Shown here: piece after piece, positions 23,180 through 33,644 of the stretch
Layout: each line of letters starts with the position of its first letter
Position numbering within the stretch: position 1 is the stretch's first letter
NCBI RefSeq assembly: GCF_036373705.1
Contig: NC_089856.1
Location: forward strand, 619,501 to 683,500
Reading direction: 5' to 3'
DNA length: 64,000 nt
Source of the DNA: Amia ocellicauda
Lineage: Eukaryota > Chordata > Actinopteri > Amiiformes > Amiidae
Notes under the pieces: generated by a model
Databases searched by the model: none
What the model saw: only the letters and a program-made list of their open reading frames with translations
Told to the model about the DNA's origin: nothing
Made by a program: the position numbers and the translations under genes

Positions 23180-23877
23180 ACACACACACACACTGTTTCC
23201 CATGCTCTCCTCTCCATCCCCTAGTTCTGTGGCAGCACCATCGCTGGGCTCAGCCTCCTGTCGGACAGTGTGATGCGATTGGTCAGCCAGCAGGACGCGG
23301 CTGATTGGGTGGACCTGCTGCTGCCCAGGCGCTCCCTCTACATCATCAGGTAATGCCACTGGCCGGCCTGCCTGTCAATCACTCCACTGGCCTATCGGTG
23401 GATTTGTCATCGTTCCGGAGCTGCTGGTGCCGTGTCTGTCGAGTGTTGAGTTGCGTGTCCTGCCTGTGTGTCTGGGTGCAGGAGGGGATGTGCCCCGTGT
23501 TGACGACTCACAGCGGCCACTGTTTCACCACGGCTGAGCCACAGCTACTTATTATTATTTTTTGTTTGTCGCGTTGAATTTAAACCTTTTATTGTAATGT
23601 ACTTATTTATTGTTGTTGTAGTGAACTGGTTTTCAGTGGCTCCCAAATTATGTGTCTCCAAAGCCTGCAAGGGTCAAGAACTCGGAGACTCTATAGACTT
23701 CACAGAAGTGTGCGTTCGTGTGTTGTTGTCAATGTGTCTGTCCTTCCGGCCTCCAGGGGCAGCGCTCGCTACGACTTCACCCACGAGATCCTGCGGGACG
23801 AGGAGTCGGTGTTCGGCGGCCTCAGGGTCCCTCGCCAGCGCCGCGTCACCGTCATCTGCAGGAACCTGCCGGCCTGA
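21273..23877 (+). CDS. alkbh7: AlkB homologue 7, mitochondrial dioxygenase
   Basis: Fe(II)/2-oxoglutarate-dependent dioxygenase of the AlkB family; the mammalian protein is mitochondrial and linked to programmed necrosis and fat metabolism. Exons 21273-21557, 22805-22978, 23225-23349 and 23757-23877 sum to 705 nt in frame: 234 aa, against 221 in human. The extra length is in the N-terminal leader, which is basic and amphipathic, as expected for a mitochondrial presequence. Iron ligands are visible as H148 and D150 (IKPHVDS) and H204 (FTHEILRDE); R230 (ICRNLP) is the expected 2-oxoglutarate ligand. The spacing is exactly that of the human enzyme. Intron 1 is dominated by a 42-bp minisatellite and intron 2 by a (CA)n tract. 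The gene lies 0.9 kb downstream of man2b1 and converges on pspn. Confidence 0.94.
21590..22685. repeat. 42-bp minisatellite in alkbh7 intron 1
   Basis: About 26 copies of a 42-bp unit containing GGGGCTGTAGTAACAGTGCA and GTAGAGCAGTGCTGGGACAG. Variants swap GGGACAG for GTTACAG, lose part of the unit, or add one G. It begins about 30 bp after the exon 1 donor. Minus-strand open frames of up to 202 codons are repeat artefacts. Confidence 0.93.
22772..22790 (+). promoter_or_regulatory. second ZNF143/THAP11-like site
   Basis: ACTACACTTCCCACAATGC ends 14 bp upstream of alkbh7 exon 2, closely matching the ZNF143/THAP11 consensus. An alternative internal promoter or a chance relic are both possible. 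Confidence 0.4.
22981..23196. repeat. (CA)n/(CAGA) microsatellite, alkbh7 intron 2
   Basis: About 215 bp of CA dinucleotides punctuated by CAGACA, starting two bases after the GT of the exon 2 donor and filling almost all of the 246-bp intron. Confidence 0.93.
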
Positions 23878-24154
23878 GCTGAGGGAGCGCAGGGGATGGG
23901 AGACGGCGCGACACCCAGGGGGAAGGATAATGGATAATCTCTCTCTCTCTCTGCCCCTCTGTCTAGACTAGGTCTGTCCTGGTTACAGTGTCCTGCTCTG
24001 TCCTGCTCAGACTCTGCACTCTACGTCCACAGGCAGAGGTCACTGTGGGGTCATCAGGGGTCAGGGGTCAGCTGCTGATTGGCTATTCAACGCCTTCGAG
24101 TATTAAAATCCAAGTTTGTTAAATTAAATACATATATATATGAATAATACTAAT

Positions 24155-24160
24155 AATAAA
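24155..24160 (+). terminator. alkbh7 poly(A) signal
   Basis: AATAAA about 280 bp after the alkbh7 stop codon. The pspn poly(A) signal on the other strand lies only 135 bp away, so the two genes end tail to tail. Confidence 0.6.
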
Positions 24161-24293
24161 GTTGTTTGTGTTTCTGATCGCTGTCTCTGTCTGTGAAACT
24201 GACCCCCTCCCCCTCCCACGCCTCTCTCCCTCCCTCTCTCTCCCACAGGGAATGATAGGAGCTCTGCTCCTGATCTCAGAGTTTCCTTTACAT

Positions 24294-24299
24294 TTTATT
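24294..24299 (-). terminator. pspn poly(A) signal
   Basis: TTTATT on the plus strand (AATAAA on the minus), about 425 bp after the pspn stop codon. Confidence 0.5.
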
Positions 24300-24722
24300 C
24301 AGAACAGAAAACACAACAAAACAAGACAAAATACCACAACACTGCCAGGAAACGCAGCGATCCGTATTCACGTTGCTCTGGACAGGAACGATTTCCAAAT
24401 AAATAAATAATTTAACAAATCGGCTCATAAATACACAGCAGAGTCCCGGGCCTGTGTGTGGGTTCTGTACAGTGTGGGGTGGTGGGGGGGTCCGGGCAGC
24501 GCAGTACCTCACATTGTACGACACAGAATAGCACAGAGTAACGCAGGATTGTTCACTGCTGCACAGCACAGTATAGTACATTATACTACAGGGCAGTATA
24601 CTACAGTATATATACTACAGTGCGGTGCAGTCCAGGTCAGATCTCGGAGACACAAAAGCCTCTCCCATGGTCGGCTTTCCGATGCAGATGAAAACGTAAG
24701 TGAGTCCTGTTGCCCCACCGCT

Positions 24723-25794
24723 CTACCCCACGCAGCTGCAGGCGGCCGCGGACAGCCTCTCCACGCGGTGCCAGCGGTGGGCCGAGTCCAGGAAGGCCAG
24801 GTCCTCGTGGCGGGAGGGCCGGCAGCAGGGGGCGCTGTGTGGGGGCTCGGCGAGGCGCGTGGGGGGGGGCAGGGCGCCGCGCTGCAGCAGGGAGCTCAGG
24901 GCGAGGTCGTGGTTGGAGCGGGCGCGGGGGCAGCCCCCGCCACAGTAGCGGAACAGCACCGTCTCCTCGGAGTCGTAGCCCAGGCCCAGCTCGGCCACGC
25001 GCAGCAGTAAGGTGTGCAGGCCGCAGGGCGCGGGGGGGGAAGGGTCCGCCCAGCGCCGCACACGCCGCCGCCACGCCGCCCCCCGGCCCTCGCGCTCTCC
25101 TGCTGCACCGTGGCGCTCTCCCTCTCTGCCTCGCTCGCTCGCTCCCTCCCTCTCATGCTCGCTCTCTCTGCCCGCTGCCAGCGCCTGTGCTGTTTGCCGC
25201 CCGGGTGCTGCGGCGATGGCTGGGACTGCAGCCTTGTCCCCCAGCTCTGTAACACACACACACAGGTTTAACTACTGAACAGTGCACTGCAGCAGATCAT
25301 TTTAATCATTCGTCATCCATTTAAAAAAAAAAAAAGAGTTCAGAAGTTAAAAAACAATTCAGCATCTTGACTGCAGAGCAGAGGGCAGACTGGCAGAGAG
25401 AGACAGAAAACACAGACTGACAGGTAGCGAGACGGACAAACATACAGACAGAAAATGGACAGATACAGACAGAGACGAACAGACAGGCAGAGAGATGGAC
25501 AGATACAGAGAGACAGACAGGCAGAGAGACAGACGGGCAGAGAGATGGACAGATACAGACAGGCAGAGACACAAATGGACATGGATACACATTCAGTCGC
25601 AGGTGTGTGTCTAGCTCTGCAGGTGTACAGGTTCAGTCCTGCAGGTGTGCTGCTCCACAGTTATGCAGTTGTGACAGCTGTGTCCAGATGTGCAGTGTCT
25701 TACCGAGCATCGAGTGGAGCCAGTCTCTGCTACCGTCTCCCGGCCCAACCAGAACACAGGACAGCAGCACAGCCAGCCGGAGATCAGCCCTCAT
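24723..25794 (-). CDS. pspn: persephin, GDNF-family ligand
   Basis: Secreted cystine-knot neurotrophic factor of the GDNF family, signalling through GFRalpha4 and RET in mammals. Exon 1 is 25704-25794 (30 codons plus one base) and exon 2 is 24723-25246; together 615 nt, 204 aa. Residues 1-17 (MRADLRLAVLLSCVLVG) form the signal peptide. A furin-type RRRVRR (90-95) separates the propeptide from a 109-residue mature chain. All seven family cysteines are present: C105, C132, C136, C171, C172, C200, C202. VAELGLGYDSEE and LSAAACSC identify persephin rather than GDNF, neurturin or artemin. The propeptide is rich in E, R and G. The exon is very GC-rich. Gene order alkbh7-pspn-gtf2f1 is that of human 19p13.3. 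Confidence 0.9.
25440..25585. repeat. GACAGATACAGACAG minisatellite in pspn intron
   Basis: Units of ACAGACAGGCAGAGAGATGG and ACAGATACAG within the single coding intron of pspn. A poly(A) stretch lies at about 25,322-25,334. Confidence 0.85.
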
Positions 25795-25963
25795 CTCTCT
25801 CTCTCCCTCCTGTCTCTTTGTCTCACGATCTGTCTCTCCCTCCTTCTCTCTCTTTGTCTCGTGTTCTCTCTCTTCCTCCTGTCTCCCGGTCTCGGTCTCC
25901 TCTCTCCGGCAGTGATGAGTGAGTGAGTGTGTGAGGGATGCTGAGAGAGGACTGGTCCCCCTA

Positions 25964-25973
25964 CATTTATACC
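25964..25973 (-). promoter_or_regulatory. pspn TATA box
   Basis: The minus strand reads GGTATAAATG. It lies about 170 bp upstream of the pspn ATG, which would give a start site near 25,940 and a 5' leader of about 145 nt. A regulated secreted factor with a TATA promoter is plausible; the rest of the promoter is unremarkable. Confidence 0.5.
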
Positions 25974-26030
25974 CCTCTCTGCACTGCCCGCGGGGGGGCA
26001 TTACTGTGCTCTCCTTCCCTCCTCCCAGAG

Positions 26031-26032
<2 letters not shown>

Positions 26033-26075
<43 letters not shown>

Positions 26076-26790
26076 TGTATGTGTCTGTATACACGTGCGT
26101 CTGTGATGATGTAATACCTAACATTTATTTTTCATTACGTACTATTTCTTACTATTGTTGTTGCACATTGGATGTGTGTGTGTGTGTATATATTGTATAC
26201 TGTGCACGTGTGTGTCTGTGTGTGTATTGTTGTATATTATGTGTGTGTCTGTGTTTGTATTGTATACTGGGCACGTGTGTGTGTGTATTGTTATATATTA
26301 TGTCTGTGAGTATTGCTATATACTGTGTGTGTCTGTGTGTGTGTATTTTCTGTGTATTGTTGTATATGGTCTGTGTGTGTATTGTTGTATATTGTGTGGT
26401 TGTGTCTGTGTGTGTGTAATGTTGTATATTGTGTCTGTGTATTGTTGTATATTGTGTGTCTATGTATTGTTTTATGTCTGTGTATTGTTGTATATTGTGT
26501 CTGTGTGTGTGTTGTTGTATGTCTATGTGTATTGTTGTACATTGTGTGTGTGTGTTGTTGTATATTGTCTGTGTGTGTGTATTGTTATGTCTGTGTATTG
26601 TTGTATATTGTGTGTGTCTGTGTATGTATTGTTTTATATTGTGTGTCTGTGTGTGTATTGTTATATATTATGCCTGTGTATTATTGTATATTGTGTGTGT
26701 GTATTGTTATATATTATGCCTGTGTATTGTTGTATATTGTGTCTGTGAGTGTGTATATTGTTGAACATTGTGTGTGTAGGTATATATATC
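26033..26790. repeat. TGTATTGTTGTATATTGTG minisatellite
   Basis: A pure (TG)n run at 26,033-26,070 precedes about 600 bp of units containing GTGTATTGTTGTATATTGTG with variable TGTGTC spacers. Several frames stay open across it. It lies upstream of pspn. Confidence 0.9.
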
Positions 26791-26799
26791 TGTGCCCAA

Positions 26800-27496
26800 C
26801 ATAAATCATGCTGATCCCTGAAACCTGCGCAGGTATTTTCCAGAGAACAAGCTGAAGGAAAAATTAATCCCTGCAAAGTGATCTCAGCTGCCCCCTCCTT
26901 GTAACGGACTGCAGCCTGCTCCCACTTAACCCAGAGAGAGGGATGGAGGGATGAGGGGACAGAGGACTGGGAGGGATAGACAGCAGAACAGAGAGAGAGG
27001 TGAGCCAGGAGAGCCCCCTCACAATGGGTTAAGTGTCTGGGATGGAGGGAGGGAGGGAGGGAGGGAGGGAGGGGGGGGATGGAGGGATCATCATATATTC
27101 TTGAAGGATGAAGCACAGTCGTTTTAATGTGAATTCCCAGACGGGTGGGTCTCCTGCTAATCAGAGGGATTTTCACCATATCAGAGTGCTGTGACACACC
27201 GTCTCCCCAGAGCAAGACAGGGAGGGAGGGAGAGACGAGGGGGGGCTGTAGTCACAGAGGAAATGATCTATTCCTCTTCCCCTTGGTTTAATTTCTTATT
27301 GGTGGTGCAGCCCAATCCACCACAGCAACCAGCACTGAGTCCCACACTGACTGGCTGACACACTGATTGTGTGTGTTTGTGTGTGTGTTTAATTGTAATT
27401 GTAGTTGTTTCCGGTGTGTGAGGCTCTCAGGCACCTGCTTCAGGTGAGCGTGCGCAGCAACACAGAGACAGGAAATCCTGCATTCCTTCCACTTAC

Positions 27497-27538
<42 letters not shown>

Positions 27539-27640
27539 GTTGTCTGCAGTAGCATCATTCCTCACATTCCCGAGTGTGAGTCAGTTCAGTCAGAAGAATC
27601 CTTATATTCTTATATTCTGACACACATTACGCAAACTATA
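26800..27640. other. intergenic, no gene recognised
   Basis: Holds a (GGGA)n tract at about 27,040-27,072, a (GA)n tract at about 27,500-27,535, and otherwise unique sequence. A splice-like segment (TTGTAG, 36 bp, then CAGGTGAGC) near 27,405-27,442 encodes nothing recognisable. Confidence 0.45.
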
Positions 27641-28150
27641 CACACACAAACACACATACTCACACTGTACAGTGACACTGATACGCATGCACTCACTCAC
27701 ACCCATATAACACAGTGTAGTCACACTGATACACACTCAGTGTAGTCACAGATGTACACTGTTTGAGTGTGTGTAGTCACAGTGTACACACTGATACACA
27801 CACTCACAGTGTAGTCACACTGATACACACATGGTGTAGTCAGTGTACAGTCACACAGATACACGCACTCACAGTGTAGTCACACTGATACACACACTCA
27901 GTGTACAGTCACACAGATACACGCACTCACAGTGTAGTCACACTGATACACACACTCAGTGTACAGTCACACAGATACACGCACTCACAGTGTAGTCACA
28001 CTGATACACACACTCAGTGTACAGTCACACTGACATACACACTCAAACACACACACCACTTACACTGATACACACAGTGCACACTCAGTGTCCAAACTCA
28101 CACCAATTCACACAGACACACACACTTACAGTCAAACACGAGACAGACAC
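27640..28150. repeat. about 57-bp CA-rich minisatellite
   Basis: Units combining CAGTGTAGTCACACTGATAC with GTACAGTCACACAGATACAC. Three almost identical 57-bp copies lie between about 27,845 and 28,020, with degenerate copies on both sides. Confidence 0.87.
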
Positions 28151-28638
28151 AGAGACACACCGTCACACACAGTTAGGATGTGCGCCGCTGCAGTGACCGC
28201 TCTGTGGACACTGTTCCCACGCCGCTGCCTGTGACCCTCGTGGGCATCTGGTCCAGTGCAGACACAAGGAGCCACTGGGAGACAGCGTGATGGCTGAGGG
28301 GGGGCAGCCTTGCGGTGTAAACAGAGCGTGCCGTGGGCGGCGAGATTCCAGAACTAATTCCGGCGGAATGTTTCCATTCCCAACATTCCTGCCTGAGACA
28401 AGCCTTTTATGGAGAGCAGGAGCAGAGAGCAGACAAACACACACACTCACACTGACACTCTCTCACACTGAAACACACACACTGAAACACTCATACACAC
28501 ACTCTCTCACACTGACACACACCAACACTCATACACTCACTCTCTCACACGGACACACACACAAAGAAACATTGACAATGACTCCAAACTGAGGCACTCA
28601 CACAGACAGACTCCACTGGAAGTTAGAGGAATTAATTG
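28151..28638. other. gtf2f1 downstream intergenic
   Basis: Unique sequence to about 28,435, then CACACACTGAAACAC-type simple repeat at 28,436-28,570. No gene recognised. Confidence 0.45.
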
Positions 28639-28644
28639 TTTATT
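28639..28644 (-). terminator. gtf2f1 poly(A) signal
   Basis: TTTATT on the plus strand, AATAAA on the minus, 280 bp past the gtf2f1 stop codon. Confidence 0.65.
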
Positions 28645-28923
28645 AGTTTACTCAGAAAGGGTACAGACAGACACACGGTTATGGGCACTACTGTTCTCGC
28701 TGTGTGTGTGAGTGTGTGTGTGTGTGTAACGGTCACTCACACCTGTACAGTACAGCCCTGTGGCATCTGGACACTCCACTACGTCAACCCACCCCTGGCC
28801 AGGACTGGAGTACTGGACTTCAAATACTAGACCCCCTCCCCATCCCTCGGAGGTTCAAATAAACAAACAAAAGACAATTTTGTAACAAACTTAGGAACTC
28901 CCTCTCTCCCTCTCCCTACACGG

Positions 28924-31354
28924 TCACTCAGTGAGGTAGAAGTGCATCTTGTCGCCCACGCTCTTGCGCTGGGGGTTGAGGCGCTTGAGGATCTGGGCGA
29001 GGACGTTGACCGTCTGCTCGCTGCTCAGCCCCGTGCGCTTCGTCTGGAACTTCTTCAGCAGGTCCTTGGTGGTCATGGGCTTCCGCACCAGGTACCGGCG
29101 CACCGCCTCCTCCGTCAGCTGCACGTCACTGAGAGGGAGTGAGGGAGCGAGTCAGAGAGAGAGAGACAGACGGACAGACACACGCACAGACACACGCACG
29201 CACGGACAGACCTGGTGCTGGGGGTGCTCTTGCCGGATGCCGGCTGGGGGGTGCTCTTGCCCGAGGGACTCTGGGGGCTCTGGGGATTAGGCTCCATCTT
29301 CAGCCGCTTCGCTGAGGGGGGCTCCACACCCACACCCGCCACCTGCCGCTTGCCTGGAGGGAGAGAGACGGGGCAGAGAGAGGAGAGAGATGAGTCTGCG
29401 TCTGTCAGAGGACTGGTCAGCGGGTCAGTGCCATGGTCAGTTAGGTCAGGGGTCAGGGGTCAGTACCTTGCTCCAGCTTGCTGGCAGCCGCTCGCAGGGT
29501 GCTGGATGTGGCCGCGGTGTCCAGGGAGGGGGTGCCAGGACGGCTGCCGGTCCGAGAGCTGCCCGCTGACCCCCGGCCCCCTGCGCGCTTTGGGGGGGTG
29601 CGCTTCTTCTGGAGGAGAAGGAGGGGTCAAACCAAGTCACCACTGACAATGAAGAGATTGGGGGGGGACACCAAGATGGACAGAGAGGCGGAGAGTGGCA
29701 GGGTAGAGAGGGGGAGAGAGAGAGACTCACACTCATGAAGAGCGCAGACGCGGTCTCTCCATCGATGTCGCTGTCCTCCGAGCTCTCAGACTCCTCACTG
29801 CTGTCTGAGAGAGAGCGGGGGGGAGGGGACGGGAAAGGAGAGAGTTAATCCCGGTGCAGAGAGACACTCAGTTATTGGGGTTTAAACCTAGGACCCCCTC
29901 CCCTACCCTTCCTCTTCTTCTTCTCCTGCTGCACCGGGGTCTTCTTCCCTCCCTCCTCGTCCTCCTCCTCCTTCTTCTCCTCCTCGTTCTGTTTCTCCTC
30001 CTCACTCTCCTCACTGCTCTCCGACGCCTCATCGATCCCTGCCGGCAGAAAACACCGAACCTTAACAGCCTCCACAGGGCAAAGGTCACAGAGCCATGCC
30101 CCCCCACGACACACAAACCGCAGTCACAGGCTCTCCACACACAGACACACACTCTCTCTAATCACAGGCACTGTCAGGGGACACACTGCATTCATAACAC
30201 TCCGTCCATCTCCCTCACCTTTAGGGACGTCTTCTCCTTTATTGGGCTTCACCTTCTCTGGCTCATCCTCCTCTGAACTGGAGGGAGAGAGCGAGAGAGA
30301 GAGATCAGGGTCTGACAACCTATTTTAATTCTGGTCGAAAGAGGAGGGCAGGTGCCTTGAAATTTTACTTGCCCGCCCAACAATATACCCGCCCGACCTA
30401 GAGGTTATAGGACTCTACTGGGTTATCACTCACTCACACTGGGAGTCTAGAGAAGAAGACCGTCAGAACTGGGCCTGGCGTCGGGCCCCGGGGAAGAGAT
30501 CTGCGACAGCACAACTCCCTCACCTGCTCTCGTCAGACATGTAGTCCACCTCCTGGCCCTCGAAGTCCCCATCGTCGCTGTCCTCCGCCGCCTCGCTGTC
30601 GCTCCCTCGCTTCTTCTTCTTCTTCTTCTTGTTCTTCCCTTTGCCCTTCTCTCCCTCCGTCTTCGTCTTGGACTTGCCCTCCCCGTCTGAGAGAGAGAGA
30701 GAGAGAGAGAGATTAGACCGCACCACTGGACGTGCATCTCCCGCCCCTCATCCTCTCCCGCCCCCTCGCCCCTCACCCTCCCTCTCCCTCTCCCTCTCCA
30801 GCCCCCGCCCCTCACCCTCTCCCTGGCTGCTGTCGCTCTCGTCGCTGCTCATTTCCAGCTCCTCCTCCAGGTCATGGATGCGCAGCTCCCCCCTCCTGCC
30901 CCCCTCATCCTGGGGCTTCTTCTTCTTCTTCTTCTTCTTTTTCTTCCCCCCCTTGTCGCCCTCATCGTCGTCGTCGTCCTCCCCCTCTTCCCGGTCGCCC
31001 TCCCGGAGCCGCCGCTGCAGCATGATGCTGAAGTGATTCACCACCTTATTCCTCCTGAGAAAGAGGGGGAGGGAGGGGAGAGAGTGTAGAAATTAAGAAA
31101 GCCGTCTCTCAATGCTCGGTAACGACACAGATTAATTAATCTGTCCGTGTCACCCCCTGCGTCCTCCCCCACCCCTCCCTCACCTGCTCCACTCCTCCTC
31201 GGCCTCCTCGGCGGTGAGGGTGCGGTGCCGGGCCTGTGGGGTGAAGTTGTACCAGCCCTGAACGGGGAACGCCTCGAAGGCGCCGTCAGGACACTGCGTG
31301 AAGATATAGTACGAGGCGTTCTCAGTCACCCCCCCCTTCTTCTGACCTTTGAAC

Positions 31355-31399
<45 letters not shown>

Positions 31400-32271
31400 C
31401 CGTCAGTGCAAGGGGTCGGTGAAGCAGCGGTCAGGGAGAGGGCGGTCAGTGCAGGGGGTCAGTGAAGCAGCCGTCAGAGAGACAGCGGTTGGGGAGACGG
31501 GGTCAGAAGGGAGGTCAGTTCGGTGCTCAGACCTGCGGCCGGCCTTGCCGTTGACCCGCAGCAGCCAGGGCTGGTCCTCCAGGCGGAACTCGCGGGTCAC
31601 GATGCCGAACTTCTTCCTGCGTGCCTCCTCCCGCTGCCGCCGGCCGAACTCGCTGCCCGCGCCCCCCTCCGGCCCCTCCTCCTCCCCATAGAGCCGCCGG
31701 CCGCTGACGTCGCGCTCCATCCGGGCCTGGGAGGGGGAGGGGGGGTGTTAGTGTTTCTCATTGCTTATTAAACTCCTATTCCAATAAATCCCCGTCTGGC
31801 CAGGGGAGCTGTGTTACCTGTGTCCAGCTGGAGAAGCTGACCTTGTCCCCCACATTGAAGGCCATGACATTGTACTTCTTATTTGTGTTTCTGCCAGAGG
31901 GAGGGGGAGGGGAGAAATCTTAAGTCAGTAATACTGCAATACACTACAGTAAAGTGCAGTACAATGTGGAAAAACACAGACACTGACAGACAGACACTCA
32001 CTTGGGCACTCTGACAACATACTCCGTTGAGGACGAACCACTGCTTCCCTGAGAGAGAGAGAGGGGCAGAAAGAAATATACACAGTTTACTTAGTAATAC
32101 AGTATATGGTTCAGCATACAGTCCAGCCCAGATTTCTCCCAGCAGGATGCGGCACACTCTGCCGCAGGGCTCAGTGGCCTAGATTATCAGACCCGGTTCT
32201 GATCACATTGCCACACTGACCGACTGCCAGTCCGGCAGTCAGACACACACACAGCCTACCAGCGACGTCAT
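28924..32271 (-). CDS. gtf2f1: TFIIF alpha subunit (RAP74), 13 exons
   Basis: Large subunit of TFIIF, which binds RNA polymerase II during initiation and elongation. Exons in transcript order: 32260-32271, 32002-32048, 31818-31890, 31533-31726, 31184-31354, 30816-31054, 30524-30686, 30219-30277, 29907-30038, 29731-29804, 29467-29608, 29212-29353, 28924-29128. Total 1,653 nt, 550 aa (human 517). The N-terminal dimerisation region begins MTSLGSSGSSSTEYVVRVPK and includes PWLLRVNGK. The centre is a long charged, disordered stretch with a run of ten lysines and acidic serine-rich blocks. The last 66 residues are the winged-helix domain (RKPMTTKDLLKKFQTKRTGL) that binds the FCP1 phosphatase. The first coding exon holds only four codons; it is supported by frame and by the MxxLG start shared with the human protein. 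Confidence 0.95.
31355..31396. repeat. (GA)n in gtf2f1 intron 4
   Basis: About 40 bp of GA directly upstream of exon 5 on the minus strand, where it reads as the (CT)n polypyrimidine tract of the splice acceptor. Confidence 0.85.
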
Positions 32272-32961
32272 GGTCCACAGGGTCAGAGGTCAGCAGCGTA
32301 GACAGGGCTCTGGTGTCTAGGAAGAGAAACAGACTCTTCAAATCCACCGGCTATTAACATCACACTGTAACGGCCCCACTCGGCTGGGCGACAGGTGTGG
32401 AAAGAGCACACCAGAGAAGAACAAATAAAGACAGAACAACAAATAAATAATAAAGAGGACAGGTAACTTGTGGGTCGTCACCAGGACACGTAGTGAGAGC
32501 ACGGAAACAGAAAGTAAAGACAGAGGGAAGATCACATGACCTGTACCCTAAACACAGACACCACCATAGATGTGAACACACAAATACATACACACAATCA
32601 CAGATATACAAACCCAGACCCCCACACACACACAAATGGACAGTTACACCAGCGCCACACGGTCACTGAAGCACACCGCTGCTGTGGGACGGACCTGCAC
32701 GCTGTCCTGTCGGCGCCCTTTCCCGGGTGAGTGTCCGGACTGTGGCGGTTTTGTCTAAAGAGAATAAAATCGCTGTCCGCACGACGGCTCACGGCTCCCC
32801 GGGTCTGGTTCGCACACAACGTGGTCCTACCGGCAACCGTGGGCACGTTTAGTTCCGCAGTGGAAGACAGTGCGGGAGAACTGTGTTTGCAGTGACACCT
32901 ACTCTCTATATGTATATATACGGTATATATATATGACGAGAAAAGTGTATGACCAGTATCC

Positions 32962-32997
<36 letters not shown>

Positions 32998-33644
32998 ATA
33001 TATAATACCAGATGACTGGGGGAACCACACTGCCGCGCTCTTGTTGTGGGCGGACACTGATATCTGCGGGAGGGCTGTGTTTACACGGAAGTGCGTCCCT
33101 GATCACATGTCGGGGTCTTAAAGGTCCCTGTTCCAGCGTCGTACGTGATACGTCACCAGCACGCAGTGTTTACTAGTCCCGGCCGCGGCGTGAACACAGA
33201 CGAGTCAAAGGTAATGTCGCCAATGTGTGCGGCGTGTTTGCACAGGAGGCGTCGCTGATATTGTTATAGCCGCTGAAATCTCACAAACACGGGGGTTACA
33301 GACTATAAACAGCAGGGAGACAGTGAACCGGGCTGTTCGTGCTGGCTTGGTTTGTGTTTGGGTCCTGGTCTGGTCATGGCAAATGTCAGCACGGCAGCGT
33401 TTTCGAGTCCATTTTGTCTCAGGGTTGAAATTCGCATCTGTTGAGTACATTGGAGCATGCGCAGTCGGTGCTTCAACCCCTGCTGTGCTATATTGCGTGT
33501 TGCCATTTTCCTGCCCTCAGCCATCGGGATCAGCCTTGTGTTGCACTGAATTCTATGTACTGTTTTCTCAGGCCTGTGTTAAGTCTCCAGTGGACCCCCC
33601 AGTATTGAGGTGACAGTCACTGACCGCCCACCCTCCTACACAAG
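32272..33644. promoter_or_regulatory. gtf2f1/yju2b head-to-head promoter region
   Basis: The two start codons face away from each other across 1.37 kb, so a shared or bidirectional promoter is likely. CpG-containing sequence lies around 32,690-32,880 and 33,020-33,240. A (TA)n(TG)n microsatellite splits it at about 32,960-33,003. Non-coding first exons of both genes are expected here but cannot be placed from sequence alone; a donor-like AAAGGTAATG at about 33,209 could end a 5' leader exon of yju2b. Confidence 0.5.
32960..33003. repeat. (TA)n(TG)n microsatellite
   Basis: TATATATA followed by TGTGTGTG and TATATATA, about 44 bp, in the intergenic promoter region. Confidence 0.9.

Noticed and set aside
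24710-25252. Plus-strand proline/arginine-rich open frames
   Set aside because: Antisense shadows of the GC-rich pspn exon 2.
27405-27442. Splice-bounded 36-bp segment encoding LFPVCEALRHLLQ
   Set aside because: Acceptor and donor look fair, but no neighbouring exon or known protein could be linked to it.
28287-28592. Open frame with MMAEGGQPCGVNRACRGRRD
   Set aside because: Runs into a CA repeat, has no family resemblance and lies in the region downstream of gtf2f1.
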